Shown here: in pieces, positions 27,009 through 36,081 of the stretch
How positions within the stretch are numbered: position 1 is the first letter of the stretch
Layout: each line of letters opens with the position of its first letter
Origin: Defluviitalea phaphyphila
Lineage (GTDB): Bacteria > Bacillota > Clostridia > Lachnospirales > Defluviitaleaceae
DNA length: 64,000 bases
Reading direction: 5' to 3'
NCBI RefSeq assembly: GCF_001466305.1
Contig: NZ_JWID01000009.1
Location: forward strand, 31,325 to 95,324
The notes under the pieces: model-generated
Told to the model about the DNA's origin: nothing
The model's database searches: none
Seen by the model: the letters and a program-made list of their open reading frames with translations, nothing else
Translations under genes and position numbers: made by a program

Positions 27009-28701
27009 AATAAAAAATATTATTTTATTTATTATTTTGTTAGGAATTATTTTTATAATATCTGGCTGTGGAGCAAAGGTCGATTCTATTATCACTATAG
27101 ATGAAAACGGTAAAGGAACAAGAGTTATTACAGCATTTATAGATGTCATGTATTTTGAATATATAGATGGAGGAATAGAAGCATTAGATGAAGTTTTAAG
27201 TTCTGCAAAACCAGATGTATTAGATATGGATAAATATATAGATGAAAGTGGAGTTTATTATATTTTTACATATAGTTTTAATAATATAGATGAATATAAT
27301 AAAAAAACTGAACAAATTACAGGGAAACCTCACGATGCAGTTTATATTAATGAAGATAGTTTATTTGGAAAGGTATGTCGTTTTACAGAAACAAATCCTT
27401 CTTATGATATGACAAAATGGGCTACAGATGCTATAGATGCTTCAGGAATTGTTACGGAAGGAACAGGAACTGATTTATTTGAATTAAATAATATATATGT
27501 CAATCTTCCAGAATATGAAGATTATTTCTATGGTAATATTGAGTTCATTAATGTTGGATTTGAAGAAACTTATCCAGCAGATGCAATAGTAATAATCACT
27601 AAAATAGGTTTTAAGGATACATTAGATAGAGAAATAAATATATATTTTGATGCTTATACAGAAGAAACAATATCTAGAGAAAAGTTAATGAATTATTTTA
27701 GTGAATTTTGTAATGAAGTAGAAATAGAAGAAGACTATTTAGAAGTTAAGTATAAGCTATTATTTAATGAAAAAACTCCAGAACAATTACAAGATTATAT
27801 GAAAAAATTTTCTAAAGACAATGAATTTACTTTAGTGGAAGATGAAAATTTTAATCCATTACATCCCATATATATATTAAATGAAAAAACTTCATTTAAT
27901 GAATTATTACAAGAAACATTTCCTTTATATGGGATAGATTATATTATAAATTATCCTGAAGAAGTACAAGTATTAATGGAAGATTATAATAATTATTATG
28001 ATATTACAGAAGCATGGGAAGAAGGTTTTGCTTTAGGAACAAGTTTTTATGATGAAAATGAGTTTTCAGTAAAAGGTAGACTTGAAAAACAATTTTCAAT
28101 AAATTCTATTGATATTTCTTTAAATGTTTTGAATACAAAAGAGACTAAAAAGACTATAAAATATATATGGGATAAAGAAATAGTAGATAAAATAGGCTAT
28201 GATGCTTTAGAGGAGTATTTTAGAAGAATAAATTCAGATATACAGATTATTAAAAGTGGTGAACAAGTAATATGTGAAGATACAACAAGTATTACTAAAA
28301 AAATAGATGAAAACAAAAAAAATCTTGATTATTTTTCTTACTTTAAAAAGACAGATGTTTCTAATATAAATAAAGATGTATATTTGTTATATGATGAAAA
28401 TTTGTTTGATTCTATTTTAGGAAATATTGAAGTAAAAAATGATATTACATATAATGTGAATATACCTGATAAATGGGAAATAAAACGTGTTTATCATAAT
28501 GAAGAAATTATAACACTGAACGAAGATGACAATACAATTGAATTAGATTTTAATGACAATGATAATATAATAAAAATATTGCTGGAAAAGCCTGCTTTTC
28601 CTACTGTTGAATTAATTATTATAAGTATTTTAATTAGTATAATAATAATTATTATTATTTATAAAAGGAGAAAAACAAAAAAAATTATTAATGATGTATA
28701 A
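27001..28701 (+). CDS. Doubly anchored lipoprotein C1
   Basis: The 566-residue protein has a lipoprotein signal with lipobox IISGC near residue 23. A domain beginning VDSIITIDENGKGTRVITAF resembles the LppM/DUF3153 type of lipoprotein start. It ends with a C-terminal membrane helix and a basic tail (KRRKTKK). I chose ATG 27001 over ATG 26995 because AGAAGG lies eight bases upstream, and because copy 2 starts at the equivalent codon. It overlaps B1. The double anchor suggests a surface protein held at both ends, probably interacting with the propeller of B1. Confidence 0.8.
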   Translation: MNKIKNIILFIILLGIIFIISGCGAKVDSIITIDENGKGTRVITAFIDVMYFEYIDGGIEALDEVLSSAKPDVLDMDKYIDESGVYYIFTYSFNNIDEYNKKTEQITGKPHDAVYINEDSLFGKVCRFTETNPSYDMTKWATDAIDASGIVTEGTGTDLFELNNIYVNLPEYEDYFYGNIEFINVGFEETYPADAIVIITKIGFKDTLDREINIYFDAYTEETISREKLMNYFSEFCNEVEIEEDYLEVKYKLLFNEKTPEQLQDYMKKFSKDNEFTLVEDENFNPLHPIYILNEKTSFNELLQETFPLYGIDYIINYPEEVQVLMEDYNNYYDITEAWEEGFALGTSFYDENEFSVKGRLEKQFSINSIDISLNVLNTKETKKTIKYIWDKEIVDKIGYDALEEYFRRINSDIQIIKSGEQVICEDTTSITKKIDENKKNLDYFSYFKKTDVSNINKDVYLLYDENLFDSILGNIEVKNDITYNVNIPDKWEIKRVYHNEEIITLNEDDNTIELDFNDNDNIIKILLEKPAFPTVELIIISILISIIIIIIIYKRRKTKKIINDV

Positions 28702-28707
28702 ATAATA

Positions 28708-28747
28708 AAAAAGTTATACGTAATTAATAATATGCGTATAACTTTTT
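28708..28747 (+). terminator. Terminator of cassette copy 1
   Basis: A 13-bp stem (AAAAAGTTATACG / CGTATAACTTTTT) with a 14-nt loop; the T-run is within the arm. Confidence 0.85.
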
Positions 28748-29034
28748 ATATTTTTTTACAATATAATACATTAATTTTTTAAAATATTCGTACTTAAAAT
28801 CATAAAATTATAATGATAAAATGTATTTTTAGAGTAATAGAGGTTAGGTCAAAAGAATCAAAAATTTATTATTTAAATTCAATAATTTATTATATAAGTA
28901 AAGAATTTCTAAAAATTTTTATCAGGTGTATTATTTATAAATTTTAATTAAATAGTATAAAAAATTAATTATAAAGAATTATATGATAAAAAATTCTCAT
29001 ATATTTAATTTTTATAAAAATTAAATAAATATTA
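28748..29034. other. AT-rich spacer between cassette copies
   Basis: No gene, RNA or strong hairpin is seen here. The stretch is very AT-rich. The promoter of copy 2 lies at its right end. Confidence 0.6.
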
Positions 29035-29064
29035 TTGAAATTTTATGTTTTGATATATTATACT
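29035..29064 (+). promoter_or_regulatory. Promoter of cassette copy 2
   Basis: TTGAAA is followed after 18 bp by TATACT, with the downstream sequence TATTGTTGT shared with copy 1. Confidence 0.75.
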
Positions 29065-29098
29065 ATTGTTGTAAAAAAATAAAAAAGGAGAGATAAAA

Positions 29099-29461
29099 AT
29101 GTCGGCTAAATTATCATCTGAAGAACAAAAATTATTTCAATATTTAGTTTTATTAGGAGAAGAAGTACATTATAAAATTCGAACAAAAGAGTTATCTGAC
29201 CCTAAATTAGAAGAAATATCTAAACAAATATGTAAAATTCAAGGAGAAATAGCAGAAAAAAATAATAATGTTATTATTGAAAAGGAAAAAGGAATATGTC
29301 CAAAATGTAAGCAGCCTTTAAATGAAGATACTAATTTTTGCAATAGCTGTGGGTTAAATATTAATAAATTTTATGAAGAAGAAGTAAAAAAGTGTCCTGT
29401 ATGTGAAAAAATTATTGAAGCAAACGCTGCATTTTGTAATATTTGCGGGAGTAAACAATAA
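29099..29461 (+). CDS. Double zinc-ribbon protein A2
   Basis: This 120-residue paralogue of A1 has the same helical N-terminal part and the same two ribbons (CPKC...CNSC and CPVC...CNIC). The middle of the gene is almost identical to A1 in DNA (I count 5 differences in 120 bases from 29168), whereas the first 15 codons differ. AAAGGAGAG precedes ATG. No function is assigned. The cysteines are all retained, so this is not a decaying copy. Confidence 0.85.
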   Translation: MSAKLSSEEQKLFQYLVLLGEEVHYKIRTKELSDPKLEEISKQICKIQGEIAEKNNNVIIEKEKGICPKCKQPLNEDTNFCNSCGLNINKFYEEEVKKCPVCEKIIEANAAFCNICGSKQ

Positions 29462-29476
29462 TAAAGGAGGGGTATT

Positions 29477-32074
29477 GTGTATTGTAATAAATGTGGAAAG
29501 GAAAATTTAGATAGTAATCAATATTGTATTAATTGTGGTAATAAAATAAAAAAATATGATATTTCTAATTTAAGTATTGAAAAAAATACTATTAATTTCT
29601 GTAATAAATGTGGGGCTAAAATTTCTAATAATTATTGTTCACAATGTGGGAATAGAGGGAATGAATATAAAATTGTTGAAAAAGACAATTCAATGGACAT
29701 AAAAGGTATAAAAACAGGAATTAATAATTTGTTTGACAAAGATAAATTTTCTTTTCAAAATATAAAAAAATTTTTTTTAGAAAATAAAAAAACTTGGAAA
29801 GAAGCCTTTATTGGAGCAGGATTAGCTTTTGTAATTGGCTTAATTTTATGCTTGATATCAAATGTAATTTTTTTGAAAAACATAGAATTATTTTCAAACA
29901 ATAAAGAGTTTGCCGAATTATTAAATGATGACAAGAACAGAAATATTTTTATAGATATTTTGCAGATATATCAAATTTCTATGCAAATTCCGTTAAATAT
30001 AATATATGAAAATAATGAAATAATAGAATTATTTATGAAAGCGTCTGTGAAAGTAGCTTATATTATATTATTTATTGTTCCTATAATTTCATTTTTAGTT
30101 GGTTCTTATAAAAAGTATAAAGAGAATACATCCACGAAAGAAAATTTAAAATATTATGCAGCCACTTCTTTTATTTTTAGTATACTATCAAATTTAATTT
30201 TTGTAATTAGTTATAAATTATATAGTTTAAAGTTTGATGATATTAAATATTCTAGTCCTCTTATTAAAGGAATAATAATAACTTTTCTAATAACTCTTAG
30301 TATTCAATTGTTTTTGAGTGTTTTTATCAAAAAAGAGAAGATTTTAGATATTTTCCCATATGATAGTGTAGAAGCTTTTATTACTATTGTAAAATATCAG
30401 ATTATATATAGTGGCTTATTAACTGCTATAATTTATGTTTTTATTATTGGTGGAATTTTAACAAGTAGTGAATTTAAAGCAACACAACTTTTAAATATAT
30501 TATATTTTATTCCAAATATGTGGTTATACTTTGCTTTAGGAATATTTGGAAATGAATTTGTAACAGTTTCAGAAGATGGTTTCCAAAAAATAGGTGTTTT
30601 CAATTTTGCAAAAGAAAATTTATCTAATCCGTATATCATAATTGGTTTAAAATTTTTAATAATATTAGGAACAATAATTGTGTTATATTTAGGGTTTAAA
30701 AAACATAGAAGTAAAAAAGATTTGAGAAATATAAGCATTACTGCAGTATTATTATTAGTTTGGAATTTTATTTTATCATTACTTACAAAAACATATATAT
30801 ATTTAAAGGGTGATATTGGAGGATTAGGTAATATATTCTCAATCGATGATATGGTAGAAGCATCAAGTGACATGAAAATGATGATAAAAATAGGTTACTC
30901 ATACTTAGGAGTTTTAATAAATACATTTATATGGTGTGCTATATTTGCAATTGTTATATATTTTGTTATAGATAAAATTCATATAGAAAAATTGGAAGAA
31001 AGATTACAAAAACAACGTTATGTATATATAGGAGGATATATTATATTATTTTTTATAATGTTCTTATTAGGATTTGAAGATATAATAAAAGAAAAAAGTA
31101 TAATTTTTGATAATACTACTACAAGTAGAAAGTCTACTGTATTTTTAGATTATGAGAATGATAAAGATTATAAAAGTAATAATATTTACATGAATATTGA
31201 AGAAATAGAAAGAGTTTTATTAGGTGGTAAAAACATCTATTTTATTCAAACATATGATACAGTTTATAAGTATGAACCTAGTAAAAATAAGATCTCAGAT
31301 ATTTATGTTTCCGATGGAGAAATTATGTATATTGCTATTTCTGAAGACAGTAAAAAACTTGCTATACAAGAAGAAACTTATGAAGGAAATAAAATAGTAA
31401 TTATTAATGAAAATGGAGAAGAACTTAATGAAAAGAAATTTGAAGATATAATAAACTTTAGATGGAATAAAAATGGAGATAAACTTTTAGTAGAAGGTTC
31501 AACAAATCAAATAATGTTTCCAGAAAATATTGATAATGAGTTGCTAGAAATAGAAGGTAAAAATTTATTTTGGAATGATAATGATACCATCGCATTTCTT
31601 GATGATGAAAAAGTATATATTTACAACTACGAAACTAAGGATAAAAAAGATACAGGAAAAGAAGCTGATATGTTATTATATGGATTATCTAAGGTAATAG
31701 TAGCATCTAATACAGATGATGAAGATTCAGATAAAAACATATTAATTAATAGTTTAGATGGAGAAATCTCAGATGCAATAGCCGCTGATATATTTGCATA
31801 TTTTGTAGATGATAACAATAACAAATGTATTATAAGATATAGGTTAGAAACAGATAACACCATTTTAGAAATTTATAGTAAAGATAAAAAAGTAAATATG
31901 AAAAATAATCATTTAAAAATTCATCATATATCTAATGATGGATTAGTTATATTAAGTAAAGAATATGACCATAATGTGTTATTATATAACATTAATACAG
32001 GTGAATGGGAAAATATTACTATGAATTTAAGATATACTTTAGACAACATGAAAGAAGGTGATGACAGTGAATAG
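29477..32074 (+). CDS. Zinc-ribbon polytopic membrane protein with beta-propeller-like domain, B2
   Basis: The 865-residue paralogue of B1 starts at GTG (MYCNKCGKEN) after AAAGGAGG. It retains both N-terminal ribbons, about ten membrane helices and the C-terminal propeller-like region. Membrane loops and the region just after the last helix (about residues 520-545) differ most from B1. The propeller segments (IYFIQTYDTVYKYEPSKNKIS, ISEDSKKLAIQEE) are better conserved. It overlaps the C2 gene as in copy 1. A long antisense frame inside it is a by-product of base composition. Confidence 0.85.
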   Translation: MYCNKCGKENLDSNQYCINCGNKIKKYDISNLSIEKNTINFCNKCGAKISNNYCSQCGNRGNEYKIVEKDNSMDIKGIKTGINNLFDKDKFSFQNIKKFFLENKKTWKEAFIGAGLAFVIGLILCLISNVIFLKNIELFSNNKEFAELLNDDKNRNIFIDILQIYQISMQIPLNIIYENNEIIELFMKASVKVAYIILFIVPIISFLVGSYKKYKENTSTKENLKYYAATSFIFSILSNLIFVISYKLYSLKFDDIKYSSPLIKGIIITFLITLSIQLFLSVFIKKEKILDIFPYDSVEAFITIVKYQIIYSGLLTAIIYVFIIGGILTSSEFKATQLLNILYFIPNMWLYFALGIFGNEFVTVSEDGFQKIGVFNFAKENLSNPYIIIGLKFLIILGTIIVLYLGFKKHRSKKDLRNISITAVLLLVWNFILSLLTKTYIYLKGDIGGLGNIFSIDDMVEASSDMKMMIKIGYSYLGVLINTFIWCAIFAIVIYFVIDKIHIEKLEERLQKQRYVYIGGYIILFFIMFLLGFEDIIKEKSIIFDNTTTSRKSTVFLDYENDKDYKSNNIYMNIEEIERVLLGGKNIYFIQTYDTVYKYEPSKNKISDIYVSDGEIMYIAISEDSKKLAIQEETYEGNKIVIINENGEELNEKKFEDIINFRWNKNGDKLLVEGSTNQIMFPENIDNELLEIEGKNLFWNDNDTIAFLDDEKVYIYNYETKDKKDTGKEADMLLYGLSKVIVASNTDDEDSDKNILINSLDGEISDAIAADIFAYFVDDNNNKCIIRYRLETDNTILEIYSKDKKVNMKNNHLKIHHISNDGLVILSKEYDHNVLLYNINTGEWENITMNLRYTLDNMKEGDDSE

Positions 32075-33770
32075 AGTAAAAAATATTTTTTTACTTATTA
32101 TTATATTAGGAACTATTTTTATAATATCCGGATGTGGAGCAGAGATTGATTCTACTATTACTATTGATGAAAATGGTAAAGGGACAAGAGTTATTACAGC
32201 ATTTATAGATGAAATGTATTTTGAATATATAGAAGGCGGAATAGAAGCATTAGATGAAGTTTTAAATTCTGCAAAACCAGATGTATTAGAAATGAAAAAA
32301 AATGTTTTAGAATATGGTGGAGTAGAATATGTTTTTTCCTATAGTTTTGATAATATAGACGAATATAATGAAAAGACTGAACAAATTACAGGCAAGCCTC
32401 ATGATGCAGTTTATATAAATGAAGATAGTGTATTCGGGAAAGTGTGTAGTTTTACAGAAACAAATCCTTCTTATGATATGGTTAAATGGGCTACAGATGC
32501 CATAGATTCAGCGGGAATTGTTGAAGAAGGAAGTGGAACGGATTTATTTCAGTTAGATAAGATATATATTACGCTTCCAGAATATGAAGATTATGTTTAT
32601 GGAGATGTTGATACTGTTAATTTTAATTTTGAAGAAACATATCCAGTAGATAAAATCTCAGTAATAACAAAAATAAATTTTGAAGATACATTAGATAGAG
32701 AAATACATATACATTTTGATTATTATACCGAAGAAAAAATATCTAAAGATAAATTAATGGAATATTTCGGAGAATTTTGTGATGAAATAGAAAGGGAAGA
32801 AAATTCTTCAGAGGTTAAGTATAAACTCTTATTTAATGAAAAAACTTCAGAACAATTACAAGACTATATGAAAAGATTTTCTAGCAAAAATAAATTTACT
32901 TTAGTTGAAGATGAAGATTCTAATCCATTGCATCCGATATACATATTAAATGAAGAAACTTCATTTACTGAATTATTAAAAGGAATTTCTCCTATATATG
33001 GGATAGATTATTTTATATATTATCCTAAAGAAGTAGAGTTATTAATGGAAGATGATAATTACTATTATGATATTACGGAAACAAATCAAGGAGATTTGGA
33101 GTTAGGAACGACTTTTTATGATAATAGTTTTTCAGTAAAAGGCAGATTTGAAAAACAATTTCAAATAAATTCCATAGATATTTCTTTAAATGTGTTAAAT
33201 ACGAAAGAAACTAAAAAAACTATAAAATATATATGGAATAAAGAAATGGTAGAGAAAATAGGATATGATGTTTTAGATGAGTATTATAAAAAAATAAATC
33301 CTAATGTAAATATTATTAAAAGTGGAGAGCAAGTAATATATGAAGATACAATAAGTATTACTAAAAAGGTAGATGAAAACAAAGAAAATCTTGATTCATT
33401 TTCTTATTTTAAGAAAACAGATGTATCCGATAAAAACAAAGATGTATATTTGTTATATGATGAAAATTTATTTAATTCTATTTTGGGAAATCTTGAAATA
33501 GAAAATGATATCACATATAATATTAATGTTCCTAAGAAATGGAAAATAAAATATGTTTATAATAATGGAGAAAAGAAGACATTAGAAGAAAATAGTAATA
33601 CAATAGAACTTAATTTTGAGGATAATAATAATATAATAGAAATATTATTAGAAAAACCAGCTTTACCTATTTTTGAAATAGCTATTGGATGCATTTTGAT
33701 TATTAGTATAGTAACGATAATTATTATATACAAAAGAAAAAAAACAAGAAAAATTGCCAGTGATGTATAA
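32067..33770 (+). CDS. Doubly anchored lipoprotein C2
   Basis: The 567-residue paralogue of C1 has the lipobox IISGC, the IDENGKGTRVITAFID motif and a C-terminal membrane helix with a basic tail (KRKKTRK). The GTG at 32067 is equivalent to the ATG of C1, with AGAAGG eight bases upstream; an upstream GTG at 32058 overlaps that site and is unlikely. Highly acidic surface residues are common in both copies. Function unknown, but retention of the pair B-C in both copies suggests they work together. Confidence 0.8.
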   Translation: MNRVKNIFLLIIILGTIFIISGCGAEIDSTITIDENGKGTRVITAFIDEMYFEYIEGGIEALDEVLNSAKPDVLEMKKNVLEYGGVEYVFSYSFDNIDEYNEKTEQITGKPHDAVYINEDSVFGKVCSFTETNPSYDMVKWATDAIDSAGIVEEGSGTDLFQLDKIYITLPEYEDYVYGDVDTVNFNFEETYPVDKISVITKINFEDTLDREIHIHFDYYTEEKISKDKLMEYFGEFCDEIEREENSSEVKYKLLFNEKTSEQLQDYMKRFSSKNKFTLVEDEDSNPLHPIYILNEETSFTELLKGISPIYGIDYFIYYPKEVELLMEDDNYYYDITETNQGDLELGTTFYDNSFSVKGRFEKQFQINSIDISLNVLNTKETKKTIKYIWNKEMVEKIGYDVLDEYYKKINPNVNIIKSGEQVIYEDTISITKKVDENKENLDSFSYFKKTDVSDKNKDVYLLYDENLFNSILGNLEIENDITYNINVPKKWKIKYVYNNGEKKTLEENSNTIELNFEDNNNIIEILLEKPALPIFEIAIGCILIISIVTIIIIYKRKKTRKIASDV

Positions 33771-33776
33771 ATATAT

Positions 33777-33818
33777 AAAAAGCTATACACAAATTAAAGA
33801 ATATGTGTATAGCTTTTT
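33777..33818. terminator. Terminator of cassette copy 2
   Basis: A 15-bp stem (AAAAAGCTATACACA / TGTGTATAGCTTTTT) is followed by further T. It ends at the stop codon of the convergent DAHP synthase gene and may serve both directions. Confidence 0.88.
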
Positions 33819-33819
33819 T

Positions 33820-34848
33820 TTATACATTTTCTGCAATATAATATATTAGTTTTTCAGAATCTTCCCAGCCAAGGCAAGGGTCAGTTATAGATTTACCATA
33901 TATATTTTCATTAGGCTTTTGATTTCCTTCTACTATATAACTTTCTATCATAAGTCCTCTAACCATGTCTTTTAATATAGAAGAATGTTTTCTGCTATAT
34001 AAGATTTCCTTTACAATACGAGGTTGTTCATAAAATTTTTTCATGGAATTAGCATGATTAGTATCTACTATAATAGTAGGATTAGAAAGATTTCGTTCCA
34101 TATATTCTTTAGCTATATTTATCATATCTTCATAATGATAATTGGGGATATTTGTTCCATATCTATCTACTGCTCCTCTTAAAACTGCATGAGATAAAGG
34201 GTTACCAGAAGTTTTAACTTCCCAACCTTGGTATAAGAAGGTATGTCCATGTTGAGCTGCATAAATAGAGTTTAGCATAACAGAAATATCTCCACTAGTG
34301 GGATTTTTCATTCCAACAGGAATGTCCATTCCACTAACAGTTAAACGATGTTGTTGATTTTCAACAGAACGAGCACCTATAGCTACATAACTTAAGACAT
34401 CTTTAAGATATGTATAATTTTCAGGATAAAGCATTTCATCTGCCGGAGTTAAATGGGATTCAGTTATTGCACGAATATGCATTTGTCTTATAGATTTTAA
34501 TCCTTCTAAAATATTGGGTTTTTCATTTGGGTTAGGTTGATGTAGCATTCCTTTATATCCTTCACCAGTAGTTCTTGGTTTGTTTGTATAAACCCTAGGA
34601 ATAATAATAATTTTTTCCTTTACCTTTTCCTGTACTCTGGCAAGACGACTTGTATAATCGCATACAGCATCTTCATTATGGGCAGAACAAGGACCTATTA
34701 TAACTATAAATTTATCATTTTTTCTTTCAATTGCGTCCTTTATTTCCTTATCTCTTATTTCTTTAATTTTAGCTAACTCCTTAGGTAATGGGAGTTCATT
34801 TATAATTTCCTCAGAAGAAGGAATTTTTCTTATATAATTGAAACTCAT
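33820..34848 (-). CDS. 3-deoxy-7-phosphoheptulonate synthase (DAHP synthase, AroG type)
   Basis: This enzyme condenses phosphoenolpyruvate and erythrose 4-phosphate in the first step of aromatic amino-acid synthesis. At 342 residues it is of the class I-alpha (AroF/G/H) type, with IIGPCSAHN, the PRVYTNKPRTTGEGYKG loop, GARSVENQQHR and VDTNHANS. I start at ATG 34848, eight bases after GGAG; the longer frame begins upstream of the predicted -10 and is excluded. It is monocistronic with a good promoter. Feedback inhibition by an aromatic amino acid is usual in the family but cannot be assigned here. Confidence 0.95.
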   Translation of the reverse strand: MSFNYIRKIPSSEEIINELPLPKELAKIKEIRDKEIKDAIERKNDKFIVIIGPCSAHNEDAVCDYTSRLARVQEKVKEKIIIIPRVYTNKPRTTGEGYKGMLHQPNPNEKPNILEGLKSIRQMHIRAITESHLTPADEMLYPENYTYLKDVLSYVAIGARSVENQQHRLTVSGMDIPVGMKNPTSGDISVMLNSIYAAQHGHTFLYQGWEVKTSGNPLSHAVLRGAVDRYGTNIPNYHYEDMINIAKEYMERNLSNPTIIVDTNHANSMKKFYEQPRIVKEILYSRKHSSILKDMVRGLMIESYIVEGNQKPNENIYGKSITDPCLGWEDSEKLIYYIAENV

Positions 34849-34894
34849 TATAGTAACTCCTTTCTGTTGTAAAAATAAAAAATAAATTTCAAAT

Positions 34895-34923
34895 ATTGTA
34901 TACTGTTTTAACATCTATGTCAA
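34895..34923 (-). promoter_or_regulatory. Promoter of the DAHP synthase gene
   Basis: On the minus strand TTGACA is followed after 17 bp by TACAAT. The predicted start is about 40 bases before the chosen ATG. Confidence 0.8.
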
Positions 34924-34941
34924 ATTTTATTAGGATAGAAA

Positions 34942-35559
34942 TTATTTTGATAAAAATTGATTAGCTCTTTCCCAAATATATGGATCGCCAACTATAATAA
35001 GAATATCTCCTTTTTTAAATTCCGCATAAGGACCAGGAGATATTATTAATTCATTTTTACGTTTAATGCCTACAATGGTAGCTCCAGTATTTTGCCAAAA
35101 GTTTGTATCTAATATACTTTTACCAATAACATGTGAATTGGCAGGAATAGCAATTTCTATAGGAGTAATAAGATTACTATGTTTTAATTTGTCAGCATAA
35201 TCAACTATAGTATTTATTTTATCCTCAATGATATCTTCGATTAATTTTTTTTGCTTTAATAAATTTTTGATATTATTTTTTAATTCATCTATACTTTCTT
35301 TTTGTTTAAATCTTTCCAAAAATAAATAAGCTTTTTCTTTAGATTTTACAAAAATACCACTTCCTTGAGTAACAGTTACTACTTCCATATCTTCAAGGAG
35401 TCTCATAGCTCTTCTTATAGTTTCAGGAGATACATTATATTCTCCAGCTAAAGTAGAACGTCCTCTTAATTTTTCAGATTCTTTAAACTCGCCTTGATAA
35501 ATCCTACCAGCCATATCAACAGCGATTTTAACATATATTGGAACTTCAAGAGTTTGCAT
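34942..35559 (-). CDS. GntR-RCK_C regulator (BusR-like)
   Basis: The 205-residue protein joins a GntR winged helix (GRSTLAGEYNVSPETIRRAMRLLEDMEVVTVTQGSGIFV, about residues 32-70) to a short coiled coil (about 80-125). A TrkA-C/RCK_C domain follows (about 130-205: VIGKSILD, GATIVGIKRKNELIISPGP, GDILIIVGD). This is the architecture of BusR, a c-di-AMP-dependent repressor of an osmolyte importer in lactococci and streptococci. No bus-type transporter lies beside it. The start follows GAGGTG; the longer frame adds 13 unconserved residues. Confidence 0.88.
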   Translation of the reverse strand: MQTLEVPIYVKIAVDMAGRIYQGEFKESEKLRGRSTLAGEYNVSPETIRRAMRLLEDMEVVTVTQGSGIFVKSKEKAYLFLERFKQKESIDELKNNIKNLLKQKKLIEDIIEDKINTIVDYADKLKHSNLITPIEIAIPANSHVIGKSILDTNFWQNTGATIVGIKRKNELIISPGPYAEFKKGDILIIVGDPYIWERANQFLSK

Positions 35560-35797
35560 AATGTCACCTCTAATACCTAAACTATTTATAAAAATCACAT
35601 TTATTGTATCATAGGATATTAATTTTTTACAGTGATATTTATATTATATACATTATTAAAAAAATTTAAATAATTTTTAATAAAGAAGGGAATTTTGAAG
35701 AGAAAAATTGATTCCAATTAATAATCATAATCATTAGTTAATGTATGTTAAATATTAATTTTATATAAAAGCAATAAATAACAATAAATGCACAAAG

Positions 35798-35920
35798 TTA
35801 TCCACAAAAAAAAGGTACATTTTTTAACTTATTATAGTTATGAACAAAATTATCCACATTATCCACAGACTTTATGTGTGTAAAAAAAATATATTGTGTA
35901 AATTAGTAGATTTATCCACA
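35798..35920 (+). promoter_or_regulatory. Cluster of four perfect DnaA boxes
   Basis: Four exact TTATCCACA boxes, all in the same orientation, lie at 35798, 35850, 35859 and 35912. Two are directly abutting and the outer ones are 52 and 53 bases away, which is about five helical turns. The surroundings are AT-rich and free of genes from 35560 to 36081. No dnaA, dnaN or rpmH is nearby. Confidence 0.85.
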
Positions 35921-36024
35921 AAATGAGAATAAGGTAATAATTGTTATCTAAATCATTTAAATTTTGCAGGATTAATTGCTTCAATGAGTTAAATAATAAT
36001 ATAAAAAATAAATAGTAAAAACTA

Positions 36025-36053
36025 TTGACTAATTATACATATAAATGTATAAT
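36025..36053 (+). promoter_or_regulatory. Promoter with overlapping palindromic operator
   Basis: TTGACT is followed after 17 bp by a perfect TATAAT. A perfect inverted repeat, ATTATACAT-ATAA-ATGTATAAT (36032-36053), covers the spacer and the -10, so a repressor bound there would block RNA polymerase. The cognate regulator is not known; an ArgR-type or other amino-acid regulator is a guess. Confidence 0.75.
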
Positions 36054-36081
36054 CATACAAAAACCTGAAAGGAGAATAAGA

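Larger units (their letters stand above)
23991..28701 (+). repeat. Three-gene cassette, copy 1 of a tandem duplication
   Basis: This unit includes a promoter, three genes and a terminator immediately downstream. The unit at 29035-33770 is a diverged second copy in the same order and orientation. Shared features include promoter bases (ATATATTATACT, then TTGTTGT), the ribosome-binding sites, gene overlaps and the type of terminator. Confidence 0.92.
29035..33770 (+). repeat. Three-gene cassette, copy 2 of a tandem duplication
   Basis: This is the second copy of the unit at 23991-28701, with the same gene order, overlaps and promoter layout. All three genes are intact and have diverged, so both copies are probably functional. 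Confidence 0.92.

Noticed and set aside
30433-30873. Antisense gene inside B2
   Set aside because: Long minus-strand frame opposite membrane-coding sequence, without ribosome-binding site or homology; it is a base-composition shadow.
23991-33770. Assembly artefact producing a false duplication
   Set aside because: The two copies differ throughout most of their length at many codons while keeping open frames, so they are real paralogous units.
35798-35920. Main chromosomal origin (oriC)
   Set aside because: The DnaA boxes are strong, but dnaA, dnaN and rpmH are absent and the genes on both sides lie mainly on the plus strand, so there is no replication-type strand switch.
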